From the NCBI GenBank assembly GCA_964409245.1, contig CAYPCQ010000026.1:1-64000 (forward strand): DNA of 64,000 nt, in the 5' to 3' direction. Made by a program: the position numbers and the translations under genes. Numbering within the stretch: the first letter of the stretch is position 1; each line of letters opens with the position of its first letter. Positions 25,004 to 33,872 of the stretch are shown in pieces. Origin of the DNA: CAIMWS01 sp964409245 (GTDB lineage Bacteria > Verrucomicrobiota > Verrucomicrobiia > Limisphaerales > UBA1319). Below the pieces are notes generated by a model that saw only the letters and a program-made list of their open reading frames with translations, ran no database searches and was not told where the DNA came from.

Positions 25004-25756
25004 ATGTTTACCGGTATTGTTGAAGAAACTGGCATCGTTGAAAGCATCAAGCCCACGGACAAGTCCATCGAGCTGACCATCCGCGCCTTCAAAACGGGGC
25101 AGGGGATCAAGGTCAGCAACAGCCTCGCCGTCAACGGGTGCTGCCTGACGGTGGTGAAGGTCACCCAGCGCATGGGGGTTAAGCTGGTGCAGTTCGACCT
25201 GTTGAAGGAGACCTGGGAGCGCACCAACCTGCAGTATGCCCGGAAGGGATCCCTGGTGAACCTGGAGCGGCCGCTGCGCGCCAGCAGCGAGCTGGGCGGC
25301 CATTTTGTCACGGGCCACATTGACGGCGTGGGCACGGTGACCCGCTGGGAGCGCACCGGCCAGGATTGGGTGCTGGACATCGAAGCGCCCGCGGAAGTCA
25401 TGCGCTACGTCATTTTCAAAGGGTCCATTGCCGTGGATGGGATCAGCCTGACCGTGGCGGGGCTGCTGGATGAAAAAGCCCCGGGTTCCCCATACCCGAA
25501 AGGCTTCCGGATCTGGATCATCCCGCATACTTATGAGATCACCGCGCTCATTGAACGTGCCGCCGGGAGCCGCGTGAACCTGGAGGCGGACCTCCTGGGC
25601 AAATACGTCGAGCGCTTTTTCAATGCCCGTTTCGCCGCCGCCCCGGGACTTCCGACGTCAACCACCGCCCAGCTCGATAAAATCACCGCTGACTATTTGG
25701 AGGGCCAGCTTGCCTCCGCGCCCCCGCCACCCAAACGGGGCAAGCGTTCCCGGTAA
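25004..25756 (+). CDS. ribE: Riboflavin synthase, alpha subunit
   Basis: Dismutates two 6,7-dimethyl-8-ribityllumazine molecules to riboflavin. The protein has two lumazine-binding repeats: the first starts 'MFTGIVEETGIVESI', and the second includes 'GHFVTGHIDGVGTVTRWE' and 'GSIAVDGISLTVAGL'. The start at 25004 matches the invariant MFTGI terminus. At 250 residues it is longer than usual: the last roughly 50 residues form a Pro/Lys/Arg-rich tail. Immediately downstream of ribD; no ribA/B or ribH gene and no FMN riboswitch is visible nearby. Confidence 0.95.
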   Translation: MFTGIVEETGIVESIKPTDKSIELTIRAFKTGQGIKVSNSLAVNGCCLTVVKVTQRMGVKLVQFDLLKETWERTNLQYARKGSLVNLERPLRASSELGGHFVTGHIDGVGTVTRWERTGQDWVLDIEAPAEVMRYVIFKGSIAVDGISLTVAGLLDEKAPGSPYPKGFRIWIIPHTYEITALIERAAGSRVNLEADLLGKYVERFFNARFAAAPGLPTSTTAQLDKITADYLEGQLASAPPPPKRGKRSR

Positions 25757-25831
25757 CGGACTCATTCCTTGGCCCCGATCACCTGGCCGCCGGCACAGGA
25801 AAAGCTGCGGCCTTTAAATCGTGGCCGGCCA

Positions 25832-25846
25832 GGCTTCAATGAAGCC
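25832..25846. repeat. Short palindrome in the ribE to GH106-like interval
   Basis: GGCTTCA-A-TGAAGCC, a perfect 7-bp inverted repeat with a single central base, lies about 190 bases upstream of the glycoside hydrolase start and 76 bases after ribE. It could be a regulator site or a weak terminator stem; no T tract follows. The rest of 25757-26037 shows no further feature. Confidence 0.25.
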
Positions 25847-26037
25847 CGGGACCAGCTGCCTTTCCAGGGTGTGGATGAGGCATGTCCTGGGATAAGGCGG
25901 CGGCCTCGGCATGGTTGAGCCGGGACCAGGCAATTGGAGCGGCCGTATTTGCTGGCCTGGCCTCAGCGCAGCGGGTGCGGGTAAGTGCTTTCCATCGCCA
26001 GGCAGGCTGGATAAGATGGCGGCCAAGAGCACAATTG

Positions 26038-28065
26038 ATGACCATGCATGCAGCCCAGCGTTTATTAACGGCCCGGCGCCTGGCGGCCTTGCTTGCCGCC
26101 TGGGCGCAACTGGGAGTCCTCGCCGCCGAGCCAGCCAAGGCAACCGCCAGCGGGAATCCAGGCGCAGCCAATGCTACTGCGGGCTGGCGCGCGGAATTCC
26201 GTGATCCGGCGCGGGAATTTTCCGTCATGCCGTTCTGGTTTTGGAACGATGAACTGAGGGATGAGGAATTGGTCCGCCAACTGGCGGACTTTGAGGCGCA
26301 TGGAGTTTACGGATTCGTGATTCACCCGCGCATTGGCCTGCCGGAGGACACGGGCTGGCTGTCGCCGAAAATGATCCATGCCATGCGCGTGGCCATCGCG
26401 GAGGCGGCCCGGCGCAAGATGCATGTGTTCCTGTATGACGAGGGGATGTACCCGTCAGGTTCATCCTCCGGCCAGGTGGTGGCGCGCAACCCGGCACACG
26501 CCGCGCGGGGCCTGGCCAAAATCGACCTCCAGCCGGGGGAAAGCCCCCGCCTGCGGGAGGGGTGGCAGCTGGTGGCCACGCTGGAGCGGCCCAACGGCCA
26601 GCGTGTGGCGGTGGTGGACCGGCCATCGGGGGGAGTCATCCGCGGTTTGCATTACCTGGGCGAAGGTTCGGCCCGGATGAAGGAGGCGGCCCCGCCCGCC
26701 GGGGACATTCTCAACCCGGCCGCCGTCGATAGTTTTTTGGACCTGGTGCATGAGCGGTTCGCGCGGGAGTTCGGCCGTTATTTCGGCTCCACCATCCTGG
26801 GCATCTTCACCGATGAACCGGCGCCCATGGGCCGGGGGGCCGCCAGCGGATTAGTGCCGGGCAGCGCCCCGCTGCTGCCGCAGATCAACCGGGTGCTTGG
26901 CTACGATTGCCAGCCATTCCTGGCGGATCCATGGTATGAGGACGGCCCGGATTCCTTGCGCCATCGCGCCGATTACCACCGCGCCATCAACGCCTGCCTG
27001 GAGGAAAATTATTACCGGCGGCTGGGCGAATGGTGCCAGAAACATGGTGTGGCATTGGCCGGGCACCCGGGCGGCTCGATGGATATCGGGACTGAACGAT
27101 ATTTCCAGATGCCGGGACAGGATATCGTCTGGCGGTATGTGGAGCCGGGCGCCAAGGCGCTGGCAGGCGGGCATTCCACCATGGCCAAATGCGCCTCCAG
27201 CGCCATGGCGCACCTGGGCCGCCGGCGCAACGGGAACGAGCTGTATGGCGCCTACGGCCACCACCTGACTTACGATGAAATGCAGTGGCTCGCGGGCTGG
27301 TGTTTTGTGCGGGGGCACAACCTCCTTTACCCGCATGCCTTTTATTATTCCATCCGCGGGCCGCGCTTCGAGGAACGGCCGCCGGATGTCGGGCCGCACG
27401 CTGCCTGGTGGGGGCAATACCGGGCCTATGCCGATTCCTGCCGCCGCCTGTGCTGGCTGAATACCGACAGCCGGCAAATCTGCGAGGTGGCCATTCTCGG
27501 CGATGCCGCCTGGCTGCCCTGGCAGGCGGCAGGCCAATGCTTCCAAAACCAGCGCGATTTCAATTACCTGGAGCTGCGCCACCTGGGGGAGGATGCCCGG
27601 ATCGAAGCCGATGGTGTCCACCTGGCGGGCATGCTTTACCGGGCGGTGATCCTCGATGGCCTGGCGCGCCTGCCCGCTGCAGTAATGCCCCGCCTGGCCC
27701 CGCTGGCGGATCAAGGCCGCCTGATCATCTGGAATGATTCCCCCTACGCGGCCGCCCTGCCCAAGGCCATCCTGGCCAAAACCGCACCGCAATTGATCGC
27801 TGCGATCGACCGCCTGGTGGCTCCGGATGTGATCCTGCAACCGCCCAGCGCGGATATCCGGTATCGCCATGTGGCCAAAGCGGGCCAGGATTTCTACATT
27901 TTCTTCAATGAAGAAGGGCGCGTCGTGAAGGCGAGCCTGGAGCTGGCGGCCAAGGGCCAAGCCCAATGGCTGAATCCATCCACCGGGGAGGTGGCGGAAG
28001 CGGAGGCAGCCGGCCCCACCACCTTCCAAGCCCACGAACTCAAAGTGTTGCACGTGGGAAAATGA
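26038..28065 (+). CDS. Secreted GH106-like (alpha-L-rhamnosidase-related) glycoside hydrolase
   Basis: A 675-residue protein with a probable signal peptide ('LLTARRLAALLAAWAQLGVL', ending near 'LAAEPA') and a TIM-barrel hydrolase core. The opening block 'MPFWFWNDELRDEELVRQL' followed by 'HGVYGFVIHPRIGLP' is typical of proteins annotated as glycosyl hydrolases related to GH106. Other blocks are 'FGSTILGIFTDEPAP' (candidate acidic catalytic region) and 'VALAGHPGGSMDIGTERYFQ'. I place the start at 26038 to put the hydrophobic segment at the N-terminus; the frame is open to 25882. It heads a plus-strand cluster with GH127 and an enolase-superfamily gene. Substrate is inferred only. Confidence 0.75.
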   Translation: MTMHAAQRLLTARRLAALLAAWAQLGVLAAEPAKATASGNPGAANATAGWRAEFRDPAREFSVMPFWFWNDELRDEELVRQLADFEAHGVYGFVIHPRIGLPEDTGWLSPKMIHAMRVAIAEAARRKMHVFLYDEGMYPSGSSSGQVVARNPAHAARGLAKIDLQPGESPRLREGWQLVATLERPNGQRVAVVDRPSGGVIRGLHYLGEGSARMKEAAPPAGDILNPAAVDSFLDLVHERFAREFGRYFGSTILGIFTDEPAPMGRGAASGLVPGSAPLLPQINRVLGYDCQPFLADPWYEDGPDSLRHRADYHRAINACLEENYYRRLGEWCQKHGVALAGHPGGSMDIGTERYFQMPGQDIVWRYVEPGAKALAGGHSTMAKCASSAMAHLGRRRNGNELYGAYGHHLTYDEMQWLAGWCFVRGHNLLYPHAFYYSIRGPRFEERPPDVGPHAAWWGQYRAYADSCRRLCWLNTDSRQICEVAILGDAAWLPWQAAGQCFQNQRDFNYLELRHLGEDARIEADGVHLAGMLYRAVILDGLARLPAAVMPRLAPLADQGRLIIWNDSPYAAALPKAILAKTAPQLIAAIDRLVAPDVILQPPSADIRYRHVAKAGQDFYIFFNEEGRVVKASLELAAKGQAQWLNPSTGEVAEAEAAGPTTFQAHELKVLHVGK

Positions 28066-28134
28066 TTGGCCGAGGCGAACCGTGATGCCTGGCGATACGA
28101 ATAAGCAAAACACCCTCCAACCCGTGAATACCTT

Positions 28135-30000
28135 ATGCGACTGATCCCTGTCCTTCTTTCCTGGCGCCTCCTCAGCGGGGCGCTGGCGGCCGAAACACCG
28201 GATTATCCCATCCAATCCGTGCCTTTCCACCAAGTGCAGGTGGAGGATGCCTTTTGGGGGCCGCGGCTGGCGGGCAACCGGCTGGTGACCATCGAACACA
28301 ACCTGCGCGAGCTGGAGAAACAGGGGTCGCTGGGCGGCTTCAAGATCCTCGCGGGCCGGGATTCCGGCAAATACCACGGCTACATGTGGGGTGACTCCGA
28401 TGTTTACAAAACCCTGGAGGGCATCGCCTATTGCCTCAAGGCGCATCCCGATGCCGCCCTGGCTCAGCGGGTGAATGGCCTGGTGGCGGACATCGTGGCG
28501 GCCCAGGCCCCCGATGGCTACCTCCAGCCCCATATCCAACTGGTGGAGCCCGGCTACCGGCATTTCACGGACGAGGGGACGCGCACCTGCGAGCTGTACG
28601 ACCTGGGCCACCTGATCGAATCCGCCGTGGCCTGCTCCGAATTGGCGGGCGGCAAAAGCTATTTGGACACCGCGCGCAAGGCGGCCGACCTTATCACCCG
28701 TGAATATGCGCCCGGCCGCCTGGAGAATCCCTCGGGGCACCCGGAGATCGAGCTGGCCCTGGCCCGCCTCTATCGAGCCACCGGGAACCGTACCTATTTG
28801 GAAACCGCCGCCGCCCTGGTGGAGCGGGCCCGGCAGAAGACCACGCTGTGGTCCAATGGCCGGCCGGCGCTGGGCCACGACGAAGCCTGGGGCCATGCCG
28901 TGGCGATGCTCTATCTTTACAGCGGCGCCACGGAGGTGGCCGTGCTGACGGGCAACGACGCGCTGCGCAGTTTGCTACTGCGCAAGTGGGAGAACCTGGC
29001 GGGCCGGAAATTATACCTCACCGGCGGGGTGGGGCACGGAGCCTTCCACGAGGGCTTTGCCCCGGATTACGTGCTGCCGTCGGACAAAGCTTACTGCGAA
29101 ACCTGTGCCGCCATCGCGCTCGTATTCTGGAATTACCGGTTGTTCCGGGCCACCGGCGATGCCCGCCATCTCGATGTCCTCGAGCGCACCCTCTACAACG
29201 GTTTCCTCGCCGGGGTTTCGCTGAGCGGCGACCGGTTCTTTTATCCCAATCCGCTGGCCGCGCGCGGCAATTACCAGCGGACTCCCTGGTTTGGCTGTCC
29301 GTGCTGCCCGGTGAACGTCATCCGTTTCCTCCCCACGGTGCCGGGGATGATCTACGCGACGCGCGGCGGCACGTTGCTGGTAAACCTGTTTGTGGGCGGC
29401 GCCGGCCGGTTGAAGATCGCAGGCGAGGAGGTGGAAATCCGGCAGCAAACCGGTTACCCATGGGATGGCCGGGTGGCGCTGACGTTGAATCCCAGGCACC
29501 CCCTGGATTTTGCCCTGAACGTGCGGATTCCCGGCTGGGTCCGGAGCCAGCCGGTGCCCAGCGACCTCTATCGCTACACCAACGGCGCCAGCCCCCAAGT
29601 TTCGGTGCAGGTAAACGGCCAGCCCGTGGACTGGACTCTCAGCCAAGGCTTCGCTTCGCTGCGGCGGACCTGGCAACCGGGAGACCTGGTGACGATTGAG
29701 CTGCCTATGCCAGTCCGGAAGGTGGTGGCGCATCCCAAGGTGGAGGATCTGCGGGGCCAGTTCGCCATCGAGCGCGGGCCGCTGGTTTACTGCCTGGAGG
29801 GGGTGGATAACCGCGGCCAGGTCATCAACCAGGCAGTGGGCGCGGATGCGACGCTGGAGGCGGACTGGCGGCCTGCCGTTCTGGGCGGCATCACCGGGGT
29901 GAAAATCAAATCGCCAGACGGTGTCCTGCAGGCCGTTCCCTACTACGCCTGGGCGCACCGCGGCACCAACGAAATGACCGTGTGGATACACAATAAATAA
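28135..30000 (+). CDS. Secreted GH127 beta-L-arabinofuranosidase family protein
   Basis: Glycoside hydrolase family 127 (formerly DUF1680), an (alpha/alpha)6 barrel with a zinc-bound cysteine nucleophile. The signal peptide is 'MRLIPVLLSWRLLSGALAAE'. The zinc/catalytic set is visible as E322 and C324 in 'CETCAAIALVFWNYRLF' and the cysteines C388, C390 and C391 in 'FGCPCCPVNVIRFLP', corresponding to the Glu, Cys and Cys-Cys of characterised GH127 enzymes. The C-terminal beta domains end with 'FAIERGPLVYCLEGVDN'. At 621 residues it is full length. It lies 69 bases after the GH106-like gene. Likely releases L-arabinofuranose residues from plant glycans or glycoproteins. Confidence 0.9.
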   Translation: MRLIPVLLSWRLLSGALAAETPDYPIQSVPFHQVQVEDAFWGPRLAGNRLVTIEHNLRELEKQGSLGGFKILAGRDSGKYHGYMWGDSDVYKTLEGIAYCLKAHPDAALAQRVNGLVADIVAAQAPDGYLQPHIQLVEPGYRHFTDEGTRTCELYDLGHLIESAVACSELAGGKSYLDTARKAADLITREYAPGRLENPSGHPEIELALARLYRATGNRTYLETAAALVERARQKTTLWSNGRPALGHDEAWGHAVAMLYLYSGATEVAVLTGNDALRSLLLRKWENLAGRKLYLTGGVGHGAFHEGFAPDYVLPSDKAYCETCAAIALVFWNYRLFRATGDARHLDVLERTLYNGFLAGVSLSGDRFFYPNPLAARGNYQRTPWFGCPCCPVNVIRFLPTVPGMIYATRGGTLLVNLFVGGAGRLKIAGEEVEIRQQTGYPWDGRVALTLNPRHPLDFALNVRIPGWVRSQPVPSDLYRYTNGASPQVSVQVNGQPVDWTLSQGFASLRRTWQPGDLVTIELPMPVRKVVAHPKVEDLRGQFAIERGPLVYCLEGVDNRGQVINQAVGADATLEADWRPAVLGGITGVKIKSPDGVLQAVPYYAWAHRGTNEMTVWIHNK

Positions 30001-30050
30001 CAAATATCCATAACCATTTTACTTCATAATTTATACTTCATACTTTATTT

Positions 30051-31301
30051 ATGCGCACCAACCGGCGAACATTCATCAAACAGGTGGCGATCACCGGGGC
30101 GGCCGCGGCCGCTTCCGGAGGCGCCAGAATGGTCCAGGCCGGGGCGGAGATCCGCCCCGGACTCAAGGCATTCAAGGAACTCTGGCAGGCGTTGCCGCGC
30201 CAAAGCGGCCTCAAGATCAAAAGCATCGAGACCTTTGTCCTGGGCGCCAACCTCGGCCTGGTGCGCGTGCGCGCCGAGGATGGCAGCGAGGGCTTCGGCC
30301 AGCTCTCGCCATTCGATGCCGACGTCTCCGCGCTGATCCTGCACCGCAAGCTCGCGCCGCTGGCCTTGGGCGCCGATCCTTATGATGTGGACACCCTGGC
30401 CGACCGGTGCATCGAGGCGAATTACAAATATCCCTGGTCGTTTGTGTGCCGCGCCTTGTGCGGCTTGGACACCGCTCTGTGGGATCTCCGGGGCAGGCGG
30501 GAGCAGAAAAGCGTGTGCCAGCTGCTGGGCGGCGCCGCCAAAACGATCCCGGTTTACGGCTCCAGCATGAGCCGCAGCATCCAGCCCAAGGCCGAAGCGG
30601 AGCGGTTGGTGCGGCTGCGCGATGAGCAGGGCTTCCGCGCGTTCAAAATCCGGGTGGGCAAAGTCTGCGGGCACGACCAGGACGAGTGGCCGGGGCGCAC
30701 CGGCGAGCTGGTGCCCACCGTCCGCCAGGCCATTGGCGAAGAGGTGGCGCTGCTGGTGGATGGCAACAGCTGCTACACCCCGGCGAAAGCCATCGAAGTC
30801 GGCCGCATGCTGGAGCAGCACCGGGTCTGGCATTTCGAGGAGCCGTGCCCGTATTGGGAGCTGGAGTGGACGGCCCAGGTGGCCGCCGCCCTGGAGGTGC
30901 CGGTGGCGGGCGGGGAGCAGGACAACGACCTCGCCCAGTGGCGCCGCATGATCCGGCTCCGGGCGGTGGACATCGCCCAGCCGGATATCTGTTATGTGGG
31001 CGGGATCACCCGCGCCGTGCGCGTGGCCATGATGGCCGCCGAAGCCGGGCTGAAATGTGTGCCGCACTCCGCGAATCTTTCGCTGGTCACCCTCTTCACG
31101 GCCCACCTGTTCGGCGCCCTGCCCAACGCCGGGGCGCACATGGAATTCACCATCGAAAAAGACGGCTGGACCGGCGGCCTTTATGCGCCCGCCTTCCAGG
31201 TGGCGGATGGCCGGGTGGCCATTCCCGACGGCCCGGGGTGGGGGGTGGCCATCAACCCGGACCTCCTGGCCAGGGCGGAAAAGCAAACCAGCCAGCGGTA
31301 G
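30051..31301 (+). CDS. Tat-exported enolase-superfamily (mandelate racemase/muconate lactonizing) enzyme
   Basis: A 416-residue protein with a twin-arginine signal ('NRRTFIKQVAITGAAAAASG') followed by an enolase-superfamily fold. Catalytic Lys-x-Arg is K199/R201 in 'FKIRVGK'. Mg2+ ligands are D237 ('LLVDGNS'), E263 ('HFEEPCP') and E289 ('AGGEQDN'), and the likely general acid/base His is H339 ('CVPHSANLS'). This points to a sugar-acid dehydratase, epimerase or racemase; the substrate is not readable. Export by Tat is odd for a sugar-acid dehydratase but is seen in PVC bacteria. The 50 bases before the ATG are AT-rich. Third gene of the sugar cluster. Confidence 0.87.
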   Translation: MRTNRRTFIKQVAITGAAAAASGGARMVQAGAEIRPGLKAFKELWQALPRQSGLKIKSIETFVLGANLGLVRVRAEDGSEGFGQLSPFDADVSALILHRKLAPLALGADPYDVDTLADRCIEANYKYPWSFVCRALCGLDTALWDLRGRREQKSVCQLLGGAAKTIPVYGSSMSRSIQPKAEAERLVRLRDEQGFRAFKIRVGKVCGHDQDEWPGRTGELVPTVRQAIGEEVALLVDGNSCYTPAKAIEVGRMLEQHRVWHFEEPCPYWELEWTAQVAAALEVPVAGGEQDNDLAQWRRMIRLRAVDIAQPDICYVGGITRAVRVAMMAAEAGLKCVPHSANLSLVTLFTAHLFGALPNAGAHMEFTIEKDGWTGGLYAPAFQVADGRVAIPDGPGWGVAINPDLLARAEKQTSQR

Positions 31302-31313
31302 GCGGAGGCGGTT

Positions 31314-33872
31314 TTACAGGCGCGGGTCCACCGGCTCGCTTTCCAAGGCCAGCACCCCGAACACACATTCGTGGACCCGCCGCAGCGGCTCCCGGCGGAC
31401 AAACCGGTCCAGGGCCTCCACGCCCAGCGCAAACTCCCGCATCGCCAGCCCGCGCTTGGCGGCCAGCCCCCGGGAGCGCAGGCGCTCCAGGTTTTCCGGC
31501 GCGGTGTATTCCGGCCCGTAGATGATCCGGAGGTATTCCCGGCCCCGGCATTTCACGGCCGGCTGGGCCAGGCCGTGCTTGCCCCGGGCGATGAAATCCA
31601 GCGGCTTCACCACCATGCCCTCGCCGCCCTGCGCGGTCAGCTCCGCCCACCACCGGATGCCCGCTTCCTGGCTGGCGGCATCGGTCAGGTCCACCTCCAG
31701 GAAGGGCGTGGCCAGCAGCAGGCCGTCACCAGCGGCGCACCATTTGGCCAGGGTGTTCATATGCCAGAGGTGGTTTTGGCTGGTGTGGACCCGGCCCTCG
31801 GTGGCCAGCAGGTGGAAGGGCGCCAGCTTCAGGTCGGCGGGCGAGTTCACCGGCCAGCAATAACGCTGGTAGGCCTCGACAAACTGGCGGGCCATCTGCT
31901 CCCGTTGCCCGTAAAGTTCCGGCAGGGTTCCCAAGTCCACGCCCCGGGCCTGGGTTAGCTCCAGCTGCGCGGACACCTCCGCCAGGGCCGCCTTGGCGGC
32001 CGAACCCACGGCGGCATATTGCTCCTTCAGCAGCGCCTGGGCCTTGGCGGACCAGGGCATCAGCTCGGCGTCGAAACAGACCCAATCCGTCTCGAATTCC
32101 TCCCAGAATCCGGAACGGTCCAGAGCCTGCCGCACTGCCGCGAGCAGGCCCGCTTCGAGCTGGGCATCCTCGAAGAACCGCCGGCCGGTGCGGGTGCAGC
32201 AGATTCCGGCTCCTTCCCCCACCACGCCAAACCGTTTCACGGCGGCTTCCTCATCGCGGCCGATGATCACCACTGCGCGCGAGCCCATGTGCTTCTGCTC
32301 GCAGACCACCCGGGGGAGGCCTTCCCGCTGGTAATAGGCGAACGCTTCGGCGGGATGCTCCAGCAAGCCTTCCCGCCGGCTGGTTTCGCAGGGGGACATC
32401 GTGGGCGGCAGGTAGATCAGCCATTTGGGGTTCGCGGCGAACCGGCTCATGACCTCCAGCGCGGCCAGGGCATTGGCCTCGCGGATGGTCACCTGCTGGT
32501 TCAGCCTGGTGGTGATGATCCGCTTGCCCAGGACATCCGCCATGTCCAGCAGATCGTCCTGCTGCTGCTGGGCGGTGAGCGCCGGGGCGGTGGTTTCCGG
32601 CGGCAGGAACGGTTTGGCGGGCTGGCAATAGGTTTGCCGGGCCGGCGCCGAGACCAGCTCCTTTTCCGGGTAGCGCAGGGCGGTCAGCTTCCCGCCAAAA
32701 ACGCAGCCGGTGTCGAGGTTGATCGTGCGGTTCAGCCATTCCGGCTCGGGCACCGGCGTGTGGCCGTAAACCACCATTGCCCGGCCCCGGTATTCGGCGG
32801 CCCAGTTGCACCGCACCGGCAGGCCGAATTCATCGGTCTCGCCGGTGGTCTCCCCATAGAGCGCGAACTCGCGCACCTGGCCGGAGCCCCGGCCTTGCAT
32901 GGTCTCCTTCAGGCCCGCGTGGGCCACCACCAGGCGGCCGCCGTCCAGCACGTAGTGGCTCACCAGGCCATCGATGAACTCCGCCACCTGCTGCCGGAAC
33001 TCCGGCGCCTCCGCTTCCAGCTGCGCCAGGGATTCGGCCAGCCCGTGGGTGATCTGCACCGCCCGCCCCCGCAGCTGGCGCATCAGCTTCAGCTCATGGT
33101 TGCCGGGCACACACAGGGCGGCGCCGCCGGCCACCATGCTCATGACCAGCCGCAGCACCGGAACGACGCCGGGGCCGCGGTCCACCAGATCCCCCAGGAA
33201 GACCGCCTTGCGCCCGGGTGGCGGGGCCACCACCACGCCGGCGGCGGACTGGGCCACGCCGTAGCCGAGCCGGCCCAGCAGCTCCAGCAGTTCCTCGTGG
33301 CACCCGTGCACGTCCCCGATGATATCGAACGGGCCGGGCTCGTGCTTGAGGTTGTTCCACAGGGGCTGGCGCTCCACGGTGGCGGCCTCCACGTCCTCCG
33401 GCGTGTGCAGCACCTGCACATGGCGGAAGCCCTCGCGCTCCAGCCCGCGGAGGTGGCGGCGGAGCTGCTGCGCCTGCTGCCGGATGACGTGCGGGCCGAA
33501 CTGGCGGTCCGGCCGCCCCAGGTTGCGCTCCTGGCAGAGCTTTTCGGGCAGGTTGAGCACGAGCGCGACCGGCAGGCAATGGAACTGGCGCGCCAAGGCC
33601 ACCAGCGGCGCGCGCGCCTCCGGCTGGACGTTGGTGGCGTCGATCACGGTCAGCTTGCCTGCCGCCAGCCGTTTGGCGGCAATGAAATGCAGCACCGCAA
33701 AGGCATCGTCGGTGGCCCCCTGGTCGTTTTCATCGTCCGCGACCAGGCCCCGGCAGTAATCCGAAGACAGCACCTCGGTGGGCTTGAAATATTTCCGCGC
33801 GAAGCTGGATTTGCCCGCGCCGGACGGCCCCATCAGGACCACCAAGGCGAGTTCAGGAATCGTGAGTTTCAT
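31314..33872 (-). CDS. pnkp: Bacterial polynucleotide kinase-phosphatase (RNA end-healing and ligase domains)
   Basis: Pnkp of the bacterial RNA-repair system, 852 residues, close to the Clostridium thermocellum prototype (about 870). Three modules: an N-terminal 5'-kinase with P-loop 'GPSGAGKS' (15-22); a calcineurin-like 2',3'-phosphatase with 'GDVHG' (186-190), 'GDLVDRG' (227-233) and 'GNHE' (257-260); and a C-terminal ligase/adenylyltransferase with motif I lysine K527 in 'EQKHMGSR'. The start is the ATG at 33872, overlapping the Hen1 stop by 4 bases; upstream frame extension is a shadow of Hen1. Together with Hen1 it heals and seals ribotoxin-cleaved RNAs, methylating the repair junction. 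Confidence 0.95.
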   Translation of the reverse strand: MKLTIPELALVVLMGPSGAGKSSFARKYFKPTEVLSSDYCRGLVADDENDQGATDDAFAVLHFIAAKRLAAGKLTVIDATNVQPEARAPLVALARQFHCLPVALVLNLPEKLCQERNLGRPDRQFGPHVIRQQAQQLRRHLRGLEREGFRHVQVLHTPEDVEAATVERQPLWNNLKHEPGPFDIIGDVHGCHEELLELLGRLGYGVAQSAAGVVVAPPPGRKAVFLGDLVDRGPGVVPVLRLVMSMVAGGAALCVPGNHELKLMRQLRGRAVQITHGLAESLAQLEAEAPEFRQQVAEFIDGLVSHYVLDGGRLVVAHAGLKETMQGRGSGQVREFALYGETTGETDEFGLPVRCNWAAEYRGRAMVVYGHTPVPEPEWLNRTINLDTGCVFGGKLTALRYPEKELVSAPARQTYCQPAKPFLPPETTAPALTAQQQQDDLLDMADVLGKRIITTRLNQQVTIREANALAALEVMSRFAANPKWLIYLPPTMSPCETSRREGLLEHPAEAFAYYQREGLPRVVCEQKHMGSRAVVIIGRDEEAAVKRFGVVGEGAGICCTRTGRRFFEDAQLEAGLLAAVRQALDRSGFWEEFETDWVCFDAELMPWSAKAQALLKEQYAAVGSAAKAALAEVSAQLELTQARGVDLGTLPELYGQREQMARQFVEAYQRYCWPVNSPADLKLAPFHLLATEGRVHTSQNHLWHMNTLAKWCAAGDGLLLATPFLEVDLTDAASQEAGIRWWAELTAQGGEGMVVKPLDFIARGKHGLAQPAVKCRGREYLRIIYGPEYTAPENLERLRSRGLAAKRGLAMREFALGVEALDRFVRREPLRRVHECVFGVLALESEPVDPRL

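Noticed and set aside
24999..25004. FMN riboswitch controlling ribD-ribE
   Set aside because: ribD starts 25 bases after ftsY and ribE 4 bases after ribD, leaving no room for the RFN element, and none is seen before nusB.
26851..28896. 681-codon minus-strand open frame opposite the GH106-like and GH127 genes
   Set aside because: No domain and biased shadow composition, while the plus-strand products are recognisable hydrolases with signal peptides.
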